64,000 nt of DNA from Sinobacterium caligoides (GCF_003752585.1 NZ_RKHR01000004.1:1210054-1274053); one strand, 5' to 3'. Counted from the first letter of the stretch, positions 17,978-27,315 are shown. Numbers and translations: made by a program. The notes: generated by a model from the sequence alone, not told the origin.

Positions 17978-18403
17978 TTACTTGCTGCGACCAACCATAT
18001 AATCAACCGTCGCCATAATTTCTTCGTCGCTACAGCTCATGCACGTTCCCTTCGCTGGCATAGCGTTAAAGCCTTCGATAGCATGCTTGTGCAGCGTATC
18101 CATGCCCTTGGCAATATGCTTCTTCCACTGCTCACTATTACCCACAATCGGCGCGCCGGCAGCACCGGTCGAATGACAAGCAGTACACGTGGTGTTGAAG
18201 ATTTCCTCGCCTGAGCGACCTGCACTGGCCGCAGGTGCAGCAGCACCGGCCACGTGCACACCTTTACACTCATCACCCTCGACACAGACGCTGGCCGCAG
18301 GCTTGAGGCGCTCGGCAATACGCGCATCGTCAGTATTAGCATATGAGCTACTAACGATAAGGCCAGTTAACATCGCGGTTACCGCTATTATTACTTTATT
18401 CAC
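17978..18403 (-). CDS. Cytochrome c5, periplasmic monoheme
   Basis: A 141-residue precursor. A signal peptide (about 1-22, ending SSSYA) sends it to the periplasm. The heme site is Cys73-X2-Cys76-His77 in CTACHSTG, and the likely axial Met115 lies in FNAMPAKGT. The extra pair Cys121/Cys124 (CMSC) forms the disulfide loop typical of cytochrome c5. A second pair (Cys40, Cys46) in the N-terminal extension is less usual. Cytochrome c5 carries electrons to terminal oxidases or reductases. The equivalent Pseudomonas gene (cycB) also lies near rep. Identity is firm; the partner oxidase is not in this window. Confidence 0.9.
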   Translation of the reverse strand: MNKVIIAVTAMLTGLIVSSSYANTDDARIAERLKPAASVCVEGDECKGVHVAGAAAPAASAGRSGEEIFNTTCTACHSTGAAGAPIVGNSEQWKKHIAKGMDTLHKHAIEGFNAMPAKGTCMSCSDEEIMATVDYMVGRSK

Positions 18404-18575
18404 TTTCTACTTCCCCGTATTGGCTTAATTGCGATGGCTGACTGCCACTAATAATTAATTGGGGGCATTATATCCACATAAGTAGTCATGGTAAAATGAA
18501 CGCAGGGCCTGCGATGAGAAATCTGCCCCACAACTGCACGTAGATAAGAATCATTATCGTTTCGCCTGCATTTCC

Positions 18576-19382
18576 TCAGCCCAAGTCAACTTTTGTAGCG
18601 AGATACTGTCGTCGATACTGCCCCGGACTGACACCTACTCGACGCTTGAACTGACGAGAAAAGTGACTCTTATCGCAGAAGCCACAATCAACGGCGATCT
18701 TGTCGAGCGTCACCTCCGCCCGAAACAGCATCTCCTTGGCCCGCATCACCTTCAGCTCGGTAAGGTATTGCTGTGGCGACTGACCCAATTGTCGGGTGAA
18801 ATAACGAATAAAACGACTTTCACTCATGCCCAGCAGCTGCGCAAGTTCTCGATTGCTGCTGCGCTCAGAAAGACACTGCTGCATCCGTTGCAACACCGGC
18901 CACAGGATCGGCGCCAGCCGCTTCTCTTGCCACTGCTGTGGGTCAATCGCTCGCAAGCAGTAACTGAGCACATCCATCGCACGCAGCGTCAGCAGCGGGC
19001 GATGAGATTCACCGCTATCGATCAGCGGCCAGACAAAGTTAAGAAAGGCCTTGTTAACGGCAAACTCATAAATAGGCTGACGCAAGGTTAATAGCTCCGG
19101 AGTGAAGTTAAATAACACGTGAAATTCATCTAACGGCCGCAGCTGGTCACCGGAGAAATTAACACCAGCAGGAATCAGATACAGCCTATCCGGCTGTACG
19201 ACTACGGCTTGGCCATCATCAAAATAGAGGGTGATACCGGGTTCTGGGTACCAAAACAGACGCCACAGCGGCGCCGCTAGATTCGCCGCCGACCAATACT
19301 TAGTACGGCAGAATACCACTCGCTGCAGCTCAAACTTTAAGTTCGAGTAAGCGTGTTTTTCACGACTATAAAAGAAGCTCAT
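18576..19382 (-). CDS. AraC family transcriptional regulator
   Basis: A 268-residue regulator with an N-terminal cupin-like sensing half (ITLYFDDGQAVVVQPDRLYLIPAG) and a C-terminal double helix-turn-helix (about 165-265). The first HTH is seen in NRELAQLLGMSESRFIRYF. The second (LDKIAVDCGFCDKSHFSRQF) carries the AraC signature, which ends in GVSPGQYR. It is transcribed divergently from the lipase-foldase genes across a 284-base gap, so control of lipase expression is a reasonable guess from context only. No known ligand can be assigned. Confidence 0.88.
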   Translation of the reverse strand: MSFFYSREKHAYSNLKFELQRVVFCRTKYWSAANLAAPLWRLFWYPEPGITLYFDDGQAVVVQPDRLYLIPAGVNFSGDQLRPLDEFHVLFNFTPELLTLRQPIYEFAVNKAFLNFVWPLIDSGESHRPLLTLRAMDVLSYCLRAIDPQQWQEKRLAPILWPVLQRMQQCLSERSSNRELAQLLGMSESRFIRYFTRQLGQSPQQYLTELKVMRAKEMLFRAEVTLDKIAVDCGFCDKSHFSRQFKRRVGVSPGQYRRQYLATKVDLG

Positions 19383-19531
19383 CGGTGACCACCGAACCCG
19401 TAGATTACTGCGTTATTGTTATTTTTTTATGCAACAAGCAGGGGTATCAACCTGCACCGCCACAGCCGTTGCCCTGCAGAATTATCTAGCGCTTTGCCCG
19501 CAACGTACCACAGTTCCGACAGCCCCATACA

Positions 19532-19559
19532 TTGTTATCGATGCTAGCACGCCTAAAAT
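19532..19559 (+). promoter_or_regulatory. Possible sigma-70 promoter of the lipase operon
   Basis: TTGTTA (19532-19537) and TAAAAT (19554-19559) are separated by 16 bases, about 108 bases before the lipase ATG. Moderate match; no better candidate was seen in the AraC-lipase gap. Confidence 0.35.
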
Positions 19560-19666
19560 AAATTGCCATGGACTGCGCAGCCCTAAGCTCAAAATACAGC
19601 TCTAAAAGACCAACAATAATTCCAAAAAAGTCACTGCCTGTAAAAGTGAAACAAAAGGACTGAATC

Positions 19667-20605
19667 ATGAAAGTTATCCTAAGCACTCTGTGTCTAACTC
19701 TATCGTTGATGCTCAGCGTCAGCAGTTACGCCGGCTTCTTCTCCCTCTTCTCCAAGAACTACACCCGAACACAACACCCCATCGTACTCGTGCACGGTCT
19801 CTACGGCTTCGACAGCTTGTTAGGCATGGACTACTTCTATCGTGTTCCCGCCGCCCTAGAACGCAGTGGCGCCACCGTTTATATTGTCACCGTCGCCGGT
19901 GCCAATGAGACCGAGGTCAGAGGAGAGCAGTTGCTGGAACAGCTAGAAACGCTATCCGCTGTCACTGGCCACGCCAAGTTCAACCTCATCGGTCATAGCC
20001 ACGGCTCCCCCACCTCGCGCTACGTCGCCTCCATTAGGCCCGATCTCGTCGCCTCCGTCACCGGTATTGGCGGCACTAACAAAGGTTCGCGAACCGCCGA
20101 CCTGATGCACATCATTCCCGAAGACTCCTTTGCCGAAGACATCGTCGCACTATTCGCCACGACCCTCGCCTCTCTCATCGACGGTGTCAGCGGTGGCGGT
20201 TACGAACAAGATGCCGTCGCCTCGTTTCGCGACCTGACGACAGCCGCATCGCACGCCTTCAACGAGATCCACCCCCAGGGCATCCCCACCAGTGCCTGCG
20301 GCGAGGGAGATTATGAGGTTAATGGCATACGCTATTACTCATGGAGCGGCACCAAGCCCCTCACCAACGCCCTCGACCTCTCCGACATGCTGCTTGGTTT
20401 CACCAGTCTGACCTTCTTCGGTGAAGCCAACGATGGCCTCGTCAGCCGCTGCTCGAGTCACCTCGGCCAAGTCATTCGCGATGACTATCGCATGAATCAT
20501 CTCGACGAGACTAATCTGTTACTGGGCCTGCATGACATCTTATCCACAGACCCGCTGACGGTTTTTCGCCAGCACGCCAACCGCCTAAAGAAGGCAGGTC
20601 TGTAA
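19667..20605 (+). CDS. lipA: Secreted triacylglycerol lipase, class I (LipA type)
   Basis: A 312-residue secreted lipase of the Pseudomonas/Burkholderia class I family. A signal peptide ends around SSYA (about residue 22). The oxyanion-hole motif is VLVHGLYGFD (His43-Gly44). The nucleophile is Ser111 in GHSHG, the acid is probably Asp256 (EANDGLVS) and the base His278 (MNHLD). Two cysteines (Cys211 and Cys262) match the single structural disulfide of this class, and the calcium-site region follows. It would use Sec export, periplasmic folding by its foldase, then type II secretion. The foldase gene begins 1 base after the stop codon. AAGGA 7 bases before the ATG sets the start. Confidence 0.93.
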   Translation: MKVILSTLCLTLSLMLSVSSYAGFFSLFSKNYTRTQHPIVLVHGLYGFDSLLGMDYFYRVPAALERSGATVYIVTVAGANETEVRGEQLLEQLETLSAVTGHAKFNLIGHSHGSPTSRYVASIRPDLVASVTGIGGTNKGSRTADLMHIIPEDSFAEDIVALFATTLASLIDGVSGGGYEQDAVASFRDLTTAASHAFNEIHPQGIPTSACGEGDYEVNGIRYYSWSGTKPLTNALDLSDMLLGFTSLTFFGEANDGLVSRCSSHLGQVIRDDYRMNHLDETNLLLGLHDILSTDPLTVFRQHANRLKKAGL

Positions 20606-20606
20606 G

Positions 20607-21617
20607 ATGGCCCGCCCCGTCACCCTAGCTGTCACCTGCCTCGGCCTCGCCGTGGCGGGCTACTTACTGCTCGAGGCCGTACCGGTTCCCCCCTCTGTGA
20701 CCGCGACGCCAGCTGTGCAGCAGCCGACCACACTGCGCGCTCCACAAGCAACTGAGCAGACGACACAACAGCGACCAATGAAGACCACTGCGCCTGACGC
20801 CGGGCCAGCCAATATCATCTTACCCAAGGCGATCGCCGGCCTCGATATCGACGGCAACATCCTACTCGACAGCGAGGGCCGCATCGTCGTCGAGCAGCAG
20901 CTACGCGACCTGTTCGAATTCTTCCTTAGCCTGCAAGGCGACTGGAGCCTCGAGGAAATACAGCAGTACTTTCCGCTTGTGCTCGCCCAACAAGGTTTGG
21001 ATCCAGCCACGCTCGTGCAGGCTGAGCAATTATTCCAACACTACATCGACTACAAAACAGCACTCAGCGACCTCGCCTCGCAAACCCTCGACCCCTGGCA
21101 GCTATTACAAGCGAGACAACAGATACAGCTGCAATACTTTCAACCTGAGCAGGCCAGCGCGTTATTCGCCGACGAAAATAACTACATGGCTTACAGCCTC
21201 AATAAGTATTATCAACAGGATCTAGACGAAAACTACCGACAGACGATGATCGATGACGATCGACAACAACTCAGCGAGCAGGATAGGCGCAGCATCGACC
21301 GCTACCAACAGAGCCAGCAACAGTTGAGCGAACTCAAGGCCCTACAGCAGCTCAACACAACAGAACGACAACAAGCGCGCATTGAACTGGTCGGCGAAGT
21401 CGCGACCGGCAGGCTTGAACAGTTAGACCAGCAACGCCTACAGTGGCGAAACAAAATCGAGCAACTGCAGCAACACCAGCAACAACTCGATAATATCGCC
21501 GGTCTCGCCGAGCAGGACCGACAGCAGCAACGCGATGATTACATCGCTGAGCACTTCAGCGACAGCGAACAACGACGCTTACAGAGCTGGACAAAAATCA
21601 ATCAAGCCGCACGCTAG
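20607..21617 (+). CDS. lifO: Lipase-specific foldase (lipase chaperone)
   Basis: A 336-residue membrane-anchored periplasmic chaperone needed to fold the preceding lipase. One N-terminal transmembrane helix (about 5-25, TLAVTCLGLAVAGYLLLEAV) is followed by a Pro/Thr-rich linker. The first mini-domain carries a variant of the foldase motif (LFEFFLSLQGDWSLEEI, where the classical form is RxxFDYxLSxxGE). The rest is an extended, Gln-rich helical scaffold and second mini-domain that wraps around the lipase. The start lies directly after lipA, so translation is likely coupled. The call is strong because of the lipase neighbour and overall architecture, though the motif is divergent (FEF in place of FDY). 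Confidence 0.9.
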   Translation: MARPVTLAVTCLGLAVAGYLLLEAVPVPPSVTATPAVQQPTTLRAPQATEQTTQQRPMKTTAPDAGPANIILPKAIAGLDIDGNILLDSEGRIVVEQQLRDLFEFFLSLQGDWSLEEIQQYFPLVLAQQGLDPATLVQAEQLFQHYIDYKTALSDLASQTLDPWQLLQARQQIQLQYFQPEQASALFADENNYMAYSLNKYYQQDLDENYRQTMIDDDRQQLSEQDRRSIDRYQQSQQQLSELKALQQLNTTERQQARIELVGEVATGRLEQLDQQRLQWRNKIEQLQQHQQQLDNIAGLAEQDRQQQRDDYIAEHFSDSEQRRLQSWTKINQAAR

Positions 21618-21638
21618 AGCGAAAAACCGTGTTAAGCG

Positions 21639-21667
21639 TTGAAACCCAGCGACAGGGCGGGTATGAT
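21639..21667 (+). promoter_or_regulatory. Sigma-70 promoter of tRNA-Arg
   Basis: TTGAAA (21639-21644), 17-base spacer, TATGAT (21662-21667). The next bases are C/T-rich. It lies 56 bases before the mature tRNA 5' end, implying a short trimmed leader. Confidence 0.7.
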
Positions 21668-21723
21668 TCTTCGCCTCGACCCCACCGGGGACGAGCACTC
21701 GTTGTTCAGCAAGAACACGCCAA

Positions 21724-21800
21724 CCGCCCTTAGCTCAGCTGGATAGAGCGTCGCCCTCCGGAGGCGAAGGTCAGAGGTTCGAATCCTCTAGGGCGGGCCA
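21724..21800 (+). tRNA. tRNA-Arg (anticodon CCG)
   Basis: All four arms can be drawn over 77 bases. The acceptor is CCGCCCT with AGGGCGG, and the D stem is GCTC/GAGC. The anticodon stem TCGCC/GGCGA holds the loop CTCCGGA, and the T stem AGAGG/CCTCT holds the loop TTCGAAT. G is the discriminator base and CCA is encoded. Anticodon CCG reads the arginine codon CGG. No integrase or attachment-site duplication is seen beside it. Bases 21801-22016 hold no gene that I can see. Confidence 0.97.
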
Positions 21801-22016
21801 TCTCTAACTCCCCCTTTTCGCTGCCATCACCCTTTATCACCTCATTAGCCGTTTTTTAGCAACATCATAGTGCAGCTAACATTTACCGTTTGTTTCATCT
21901 CCCGCGCACGACTAAAAAGACTCTCTCAGCCGATCACCCACACGGGGCAGACACAGCCAAGCAGCGTCGTTAAGATAAGAAAAAATTAATAACAACCAAT
22001 AAGGAAGGATCCTGCC

Positions 22017-23270
22017 ATGAGTCACACTGCCACGGCGGCGAGCACCGAGCCCTGCCCGTTCGATACCGCCAGCTTCGACCCAATGAGCCTGCAGTACACC
22101 ACACAGCCAAGCAGCCACTTTGCTGCCATCCATCAATCGACGCCTATTTTTTACTCAGAACGTTATCAGGCCTGGATGGTCTACGACTACCTCGTCGGCA
22201 AGGTTGCCGTATCGGACCCACGTTTTTCGCGCAATAAGAAGTTTTGGCAACAAGCACCGCATGAAGAGGCCAGTAAGCGGTGGCCACAGACACAGTTGAC
22301 ACGTGATGATGCCAGCCCTTTTATTAACGAAGACAAACACCGCCGTACTCGCGCCATGTACAGCGACGTCTTTAAACCGCAGGCAATCGCACGAATGGCC
22401 GACATCATCAAGGCCACCGTTGAGAGCCACTGCAGCGCGCTGACCACTGCCGACGATGTCGACGTCGTCTCTTTGATTCGCCCCATTCCAAACGCCGTCA
22501 TCTCACGCATCCTCGGTATCCCCGAAGAAACACAAGCGGAGGCACAGTTTGTTCAAGCGGCCTCCGACTACATGCTAGCCGTCAGCCCCTTCGCCAGCGA
22601 CGCCAACCGAGATCGCGCAGAGCACGGCATCAAAGTGATCTTTAATATCGTTGGTGGACTCATCGATGCTCGTCGAGCACACCCCGAAGAGGACCTTATC
22701 TCTTCGCTACTCAGCAGTGTCGAGTACAGTGCCGAGAGCAAACAAGATATTATTGTCTCTATAGCGACATTACTCAGTGCCGGCACCGACAGCAGCCGTC
22801 ACTCTATCGCACTCGCCATCAAGACCTTGCTGCAGCATCCGGCACAACTGCAACAGCTACAGCAGAACCCAGAGTTACTGGACAGTGCCTTGTTAGAGCT
22901 GATGCGCTTCGACTTCACCGGCAAACTACTGCCGCGCTTTCTCAAGGAAGATGTCGAGCTGCACGGCCATCTTTTCTCTCGCGGGGAGATGGTGCTCACC
23001 TCATTACAGGGTTGCGGCTGGGATCCAAAACACTACGACCAGCCAGAACGGCTAGACTTAACACGCGATAATAAACAGTCACTGCTGTTCGGCCACGGTC
23101 AACATCATTGCCTAGGCTTCCATCTCGCCAAGCTACAAATCAAGGAGACTCTGCGCTACTTCTGCGCACAACTGCCCGCCAGCCACCACTTCGACAGCGA
23201 ACAATTACGCTGGGAGGCACCTGACTTTGTCCTACGCGGCCTCGCCAGCCTGCCCCTCACCCTGCGCTAA
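22017..23270 (+). CDS. Cytochrome P450
   Basis: A 417-residue soluble bacterial P450. The heme-thiolate loop is FGHGQHHCLG with Cys365. The I-helix oxygen-activation segment is SAGTDSSRHS (Gly256-Thr257-Asp258-Ser259-Ser260), where the usual Asp/Glu-Thr pair reads Asp-Ser. The K-helix Glu294-X2-Arg297 is in LELMRFD. The chain begins CPFDTASFDP, a common start in class I bacterial P450s. No ferredoxin or ferredoxin reductase gene is nearby, so redox partners must come from elsewhere. Substrate cannot be read from sequence. An AAGGAAGGA ribosome site precedes the ATG. Confidence 0.93.
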   Translation: MSHTATAASTEPCPFDTASFDPMSLQYTTQPSSHFAAIHQSTPIFYSERYQAWMVYDYLVGKVAVSDPRFSRNKKFWQQAPHEEASKRWPQTQLTRDDASPFINEDKHRRTRAMYSDVFKPQAIARMADIIKATVESHCSALTTADDVDVVSLIRPIPNAVISRILGIPEETQAEAQFVQAASDYMLAVSPFASDANRDRAEHGIKVIFNIVGGLIDARRAHPEEDLISSLLSSVEYSAESKQDIIVSIATLLSAGTDSSRHSIALAIKTLLQHPAQLQQLQQNPELLDSALLELMRFDFTGKLLPRFLKEDVELHGHLFSRGEMVLTSLQGCGWDPKHYDQPERLDLTRDNKQSLLFGHGQHHCLGFHLAKLQIKETLRYFCAQLPASHHFDSEQLRWEAPDFVLRGLASLPLTLR

Positions 23271-23359
23271 CGAGTCAACGAGAAAAAGCGCAAGAATCGG
23301 GTCGCTCTCGCCCACCCACTCACCTAAGATGAGGCTGTTCTCCGTAAAGAAGTGGCGAG

Positions 23360-24208
23360 ATGATTGAGTTAACCAGCGAGCACATCAACTACCAACGCAT
23401 CAGCAAAGCGATTCGATTTCTCGTTGCAGAGCAGCGCCAGCAGCCGACGCTGCTCGAGCTATCGAGACACGTCGGCGTCAGCGAATATCATCTGCAGCGC
23501 ACTTTCTCCCAGTGGGCGGGAGTATCTCCGCGACAATTTCTACAATACCTCACCAAAGAAAACGCCAAACAACTGCTACGCCAACACAGCGTCAATGCGA
23601 GCGCGCTTGCCTGCGGCCTCAGCGGTAGCAGTCGACTATACGACCTACTGGTCAGCTATGAGAGTGTCACCCCCGGCGAGTATCGCTCAGCCGGCCGCGG
23701 CCTCGAATTGCACTACGGTATCCACAGCTCCCCTTTCGGCTACTGCTTCATCGCCATCAGTCATCGCGGCATCTGCAAGCTCGCCTTCTTCGACCACCAG
23801 CAACAACGTCACCAGCTACTGGCCGAGCTACAACAAGAGTGGCCCAACGCGCTCATTAGCAGCGCCCCCGAGCGTACAGCAGCTACCTGTAAACAGATCT
23901 TCAGCCAGCCAAATAGTGCGTCTCCAGTTTTACAGCTACAACTCAGGGGCAGCCCCTTTCAGCTCAAAGTATGGGAAGCACTGCTGAAAATCCCCGCTGG
24001 TCAGCTAACGAGCTATCAACAACTTGCCGCCAGTATTGCGCAGCCGACCGCAAGCCGAGCCGTCGCCTCAGCCGTCGCTCGTAATAACATCGCCCTACTG
24101 ATTCCCTGTCATCGAGTGATTCGCGGTACCGGCGCACTCAACAACTACCGCTGGGGAGGAAGCCGCAAGGCTGCCATGATTGGCAGAGAGCTCACCGACA
24201 AAGAGTAA
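23360..24208 (+). CDS. Ada-type AraC/methylated-DNA-cysteine methyltransferase fusion, no N-terminal zinc domain
   Basis: A 282-residue fusion. The N-terminal AraC-type HTH (about 10-105; PTLLELSRHVGVSEYHLQRTF) is followed by an O6-methylguanine-DNA methyltransferase domain (about 115-275). The acceptor Cys250 is in the intact IPCHRVIR motif, followed by the conserved LNNYRWGGSRK. The Ada phosphotriester-repair zinc domain is absent, so the protein probably repairs O6-alkylguanine directly. It may regulate genes by another signal. This architecture is common in gammaproteobacteria alongside alkA or ogt, neither of which is adjacent here. AGTGGCGAG precedes the ATG. Confidence 0.9.
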   Translation: MIELTSEHINYQRISKAIRFLVAEQRQQPTLLELSRHVGVSEYHLQRTFSQWAGVSPRQFLQYLTKENAKQLLRQHSVNASALACGLSGSSRLYDLLVSYESVTPGEYRSAGRGLELHYGIHSSPFGYCFIAISHRGICKLAFFDHQQQRHQLLAELQQEWPNALISSAPERTAATCKQIFSQPNSASPVLQLQLRGSPFQLKVWEALLKIPAGQLTSYQQLAASIAQPTASRAVASAVARNNIALLIPCHRVIRGTGALNNYRWGGSRKAAMIGRELTDKE

Positions 24209-24567
24209 TCCTCCTTACTCACCCTACAACACTCACCCCGTCTAAGTTAACAAACCGTCACCATTATCCTGCCACCTGCAAAAAAAGACGATAATCATTC
24301 TCAAAAAAGCCAAAAACGACAATATAAGAAGAATTTAAGCGACAAAACTCAACATACCTAACAGCTACAAACAACCAAAGCAACAACTTAAAAAAAAACA
24401 AAAAATAAATAGAAAAAAATACCGACAAAAGGCTAAGAAAACAAAAACAGCATTTAATAAAAACTTAAAAAAAACAAAACAAAAAAATAAAGCCAACAAA
24501 AACATCAACAACCAGATATGCAAAGCAGCATAAAACAAACCCCACAAAAACAAAGAAAATAGTACGC

Positions 24568-24597
24568 TTGTTTTGTTAGCGATAACCATGATTAAAT
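24568..24597 (+). promoter_or_regulatory. Promoter of propeller-cytochrome gene 1
   Basis: TTGTTT (24568-24573), 18-base spacer, TTAAAT (24592-24597). The same arrangement, TTGTCT-N18-TTAAAT, is kept upstream of the paralogue at 27775-27804 while the spacer sequence differs, which supports function. Confidence 0.5.
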
Positions 24598-24602
24598 AAA
24601 AA

Positions 24603-24630
24603 CGCTATAAAAAACTATAAAGATATAGCG
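24603..24630. promoter_or_regulatory. Dyad in the leader of propeller-cytochrome gene 1
   Basis: CGCTATA (24603-24609) and TATAGCG (24624-24630) form a perfect 7-base dyad with a 14-base A-rich loop. The paralogous leader keeps the dyad as GTTATA/TATAAC (27811-27835), with one C-G pair replaced by T-A on both arms. Confidence 0.5.
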
Positions 24631-24668
24631 AAAGTCGAACTCACACAAAAACAGAAAAGGAATTTACT

Positions 24669-27299
24669 ATGTCCTCCTGTAGCAAGGAAGTATGGGGCTG
24701 TATAACAGCGTCCGCGCTAGCCGTCAGCCTATCCAGTACAGCCATAGCCAGCCCATCAGCACCGTCATCGACGGCGAAGAATTTAATTAGTAAGCCAGTA
24801 TTCGGCTGTCAACAGACAGACGAGAACCCAAACTTTCTCAACTATGAAAGTGGTCAGGTTCGTCCCCTTGCCCTCTCCGACGATGGCTCATTACTTTTTG
24901 TCGCCAACACCCCTGCGAACTGTCTAGAAATTTATTCAACTCAGGAAAAAAAACTACGACGCATTTCAGCCGTACAAGTCGGCTTAGAGCCTGTATCGGT
25001 TGCCGTGCGAAACGATCGTGAAGTCTGGGTCGTCAACCACTTATCTGACAGCGTCTCCATCATCGATATTAAGGGAACGCCTCACATCAAGCGCACACTA
25101 TTAGTGGGTGATGAGCCGCGCGACATTGTCTTTGCCGGTGACGAGGATCGTCGAGCCTTTATTACCACTGCACACCGTGGTCAGAATCACAAAGGCTTTG
25201 ACTTCGAAGACCTACGCACCCCAGGTATTGGCCGTGCCGATGTCTGGGTTTTTGACAGTAAAAACCTAGGAGATGAGCTAGGCGGCACCCCAGAAACAAT
25301 GCTTTCTCTATTCTCCGATACTCCACGAGCGTTAACCGTCAGCGAGGATGGCAAGACTGTCTACGCTGCAGCATTCCTCTCAGGTAACCAGACTACCGTA
25401 ATTCCACCACAGATTGTCGCTGGTAAAAAACCACCACCAAACGAGAATATAGAAGGTATTGAAGCGCCGGAAACGGGCCTCATCGTACGATACAACGGCG
25501 AAAAATGGGTTGATGAACTTGGCGCTGACTGGAGCAAGGAAGTACTTTTCAACTTACCGGATCACGACGTTTTTGAAATTGACGCTGATGCCGAAACACC
25601 TGTGCTCAAGCGCTCCTACCAACATGTCGGCACCACTCTCTACAACATGGCTGTCAATCCAGTGTCAGGCGCTGTCTACGTCAGTAATATCGACGCGCGC
25701 AACGAGGTACGCTTTGAAGGGCCAGGAACTAACAGCACCACCGTACGTGGCCATATTGCCGAAAATCGCATTACCGTTATTAATAACGAAAAAGTCACAC
25801 CGGTACACATAAACCCACACGTAGACTTCAGCTTACCCATGGGCGAAGCTATTCCGGCAGCAGAAAAGGCTAAATCGCTCGCACAACCAATGAATATGGT
25901 GGTGAGTGACGATGGTGAAACTCTACTGATGTCTGCCTTTGGCTCCAACCGTATCGCACTCATCGATGCCAAGGCATTAGACAAGGGGGAATATACCCCT
26001 GACGCCAGCAAACAGATCACCGTCCCAGGCGGGCCGACAGGAGTACTGTTAAGCAACAATGGTAAGCGCGCTTATGTCTATTCGCGCTACGACAACGTCG
26101 TATCAACCATCAAACTGAAACAGAAAAAAGTTGTCGCAACGACAGCACTATATAACCCCGAACCTGCGATAGTAAAAGACGGCCGCCCGTTTCTGTATGA
26201 CGCCACTCTGACATCAAGTAACGGTACTGCAAGCTGTGGCTCATGCCATATCTTCGGCGACATGGATGCCCTAGCTTGGGACCTAGGTAACCCCGATGAT
26301 GTAATGGCCGACAACCTGCTTGATACCACGCCAGGCAATGTCTTGCCACGCAAAGAAACACAGTTCCACCCGATGAAAGGCCCAATGACAACACAGACAT
26401 TCCGTGGCATCGCCGATAGCGGCCCGATGCATTGGCGAGGCGATCGCCAAGGCTTAGACGCTGCTAATGACGAGACGCAAGAAAAAGCAGCCTTCAAGGA
26501 GTTCAGTCATGCCTTTGTCGGCTTAGTTGGCCGTCAAACAGAGCTGGACGAGCACGATCTTGATGCGTTTACAGATTTCGCATTAACCATCACCTCCAGC
26601 CCGAACCCGATTCGCAACTTAGATAACAGCCTAACGCCTAACCAGCAAGCAGGGCGAGATACTTTTTTTAATGAGAATCTAGACGGCGGCGTGAGCACCT
26701 GTAACTCCTGTCATACGCTAGATGAGTCTGAGCGTAAATTCGGTACCGATGGCTTAATCGCCAATGCTGGTCCCTTTATCTCACAGGACTTCAAGGTTGC
26801 CCAACTACGAAACATGTATAACAAAGTTGGCATGTTTGGTACGCCGCAACTCAGCGATATCCATATGGGCGATCAAGTACGCGGCTTCGGTTTTTTGCAT
26901 GATGGCATGTTCGCATCAATGGATGACTTCCTGATCCTTATTCAGGCCTTCTTCTGGAAGGACGATAATCAGGCTATGCAGGTTAGTGACTTCCTCATGG
27001 TGTTCGACACCGAGAACCTCCCTATTGAGGGGCAACAAATAACCATGAGCCGCGACAATCAACGCGCTAGCAGGCCTCGTGTTGAGTTGCTCCTTAGCCA
27101 GGCAAAACAGGGCTCATGCTCCTTAGTAGCTTCCGGTTTAATCGGCAAAAAAAGCTACTATGGCACTTACGGCCTAGACGGTAAGTTTCACGCTAAAGGC
27201 TTCCCCGCCTACAGCGAGAAAAAACTGCGCCGCCTGAGCAAGAAACCTAAACAGCAGATGACCTACACCTGCCTGCCTAACGCTCTAGCTGCCTCATAA
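24669..27299 (+). CDS. Secreted beta-propeller / di-heme cytochrome c fusion protein, copy 1
   Basis: An 876-residue exported protein. A signal peptide (about 1-28, ending AIASP) has an unusual Cys-containing n-region (SSCSKEVWGC). Residues about 60-500 form a YncE-like beta-propeller, with repeats such as VGLEPVSVAVRNDREVWVVN and GDEPRDIVFAGDED. The C-terminal third is a cytochrome-c-peroxidase/MauG-like domain with two heme sites: Cys523-X2-Cys526-His527 (CGSCH) and Cys678-X2-Cys681-His682 (CNSCH). Between them is the segment GPMTTQTFRGIADSGPMHWRG typical of this family. It is probably periplasmic or extracellular and acts in oxidation or electron transfer; the substrate is unknown. Transcribed alone from its own promoter and followed by a tandem paralogue. 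GAAAAGGAA precedes the ATG. Confidence 0.82.
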   Translation: MSSCSKEVWGCITASALAVSLSSTAIASPSAPSSTAKNLISKPVFGCQQTDENPNFLNYESGQVRPLALSDDGSLLFVANTPANCLEIYSTQEKKLRRISAVQVGLEPVSVAVRNDREVWVVNHLSDSVSIIDIKGTPHIKRTLLVGDEPRDIVFAGDEDRRAFITTAHRGQNHKGFDFEDLRTPGIGRADVWVFDSKNLGDELGGTPETMLSLFSDTPRALTVSEDGKTVYAAAFLSGNQTTVIPPQIVAGKKPPPNENIEGIEAPETGLIVRYNGEKWVDELGADWSKEVLFNLPDHDVFEIDADAETPVLKRSYQHVGTTLYNMAVNPVSGAVYVSNIDARNEVRFEGPGTNSTTVRGHIAENRITVINNEKVTPVHINPHVDFSLPMGEAIPAAEKAKSLAQPMNMVVSDDGETLLMSAFGSNRIALIDAKALDKGEYTPDASKQITVPGGPTGVLLSNNGKRAYVYSRYDNVVSTIKLKQKKVVATTALYNPEPAIVKDGRPFLYDATLTSSNGTASCGSCHIFGDMDALAWDLGNPDDVMADNLLDTTPGNVLPRKETQFHPMKGPMTTQTFRGIADSGPMHWRGDRQGLDAANDETQEKAAFKEFSHAFVGLVGRQTELDEHDLDAFTDFALTITSSPNPIRNLDNSLTPNQQAGRDTFFNENLDGGVSTCNSCHTLDESERKFGTDGLIANAGPFISQDFKVAQLRNMYNKVGMFGTPQLSDIHMGDQVRGFGFLHDGMFASMDDFLILIQAFFWKDDNQAMQVSDFLMVFDTENLPIEGQQITMSRDNQRASRPRVELLLSQAKQGSCSLVASGLIGKKSYYGTYGLDGKFHAKGFPAYSEKKLRRLSKKPKQQMTYTCLPNALAAS

Positions 27300-27315
27300 G
27301 CCACACCAGCCGAAC

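Larger units (their letters stand above)
24209..24668 (+). other. A-rich, G/T-poor leader region of propeller-cytochrome gene 1
   Basis: This 460-base region has no gene on the plus strand. From about 24285 to 24565 the plus strand is extremely rich in A with scattered C and very few G or T. The apparent minus-strand frame here (24365-24589) is only Phe/Leu/Cys repeats caused by this bias. From about 24450 on it aligns by eye with the region upstream of the second gene copy (27650-27875). Confidence 0.6.

Noticed and set aside
19430-19470. Sigma-54 promoter for the lipase (GG-N10-GC near 19440)
   Set aside because: Only the bare GG/GC spacing fits; neither TGGCAC nor TTGC is present, so it is likely chance.
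21724-22016. tRNA-Arg as an integration site of a mobile island
   Set aside because: No integrase, no repeat of the tRNA 3' end was noticed nearby, and the next genes (P450, Ada) look like ordinary chromosomal cargo.
24365-24589. Minus-strand 74-codon Phe/Leu-rich frame resembling a membrane peptide
   Set aside because: It is produced by the A-rich composition of the leader. The related frames at 27618-27839 and 33895-34221 arise in the same kind of DNA and share no conserved residues.
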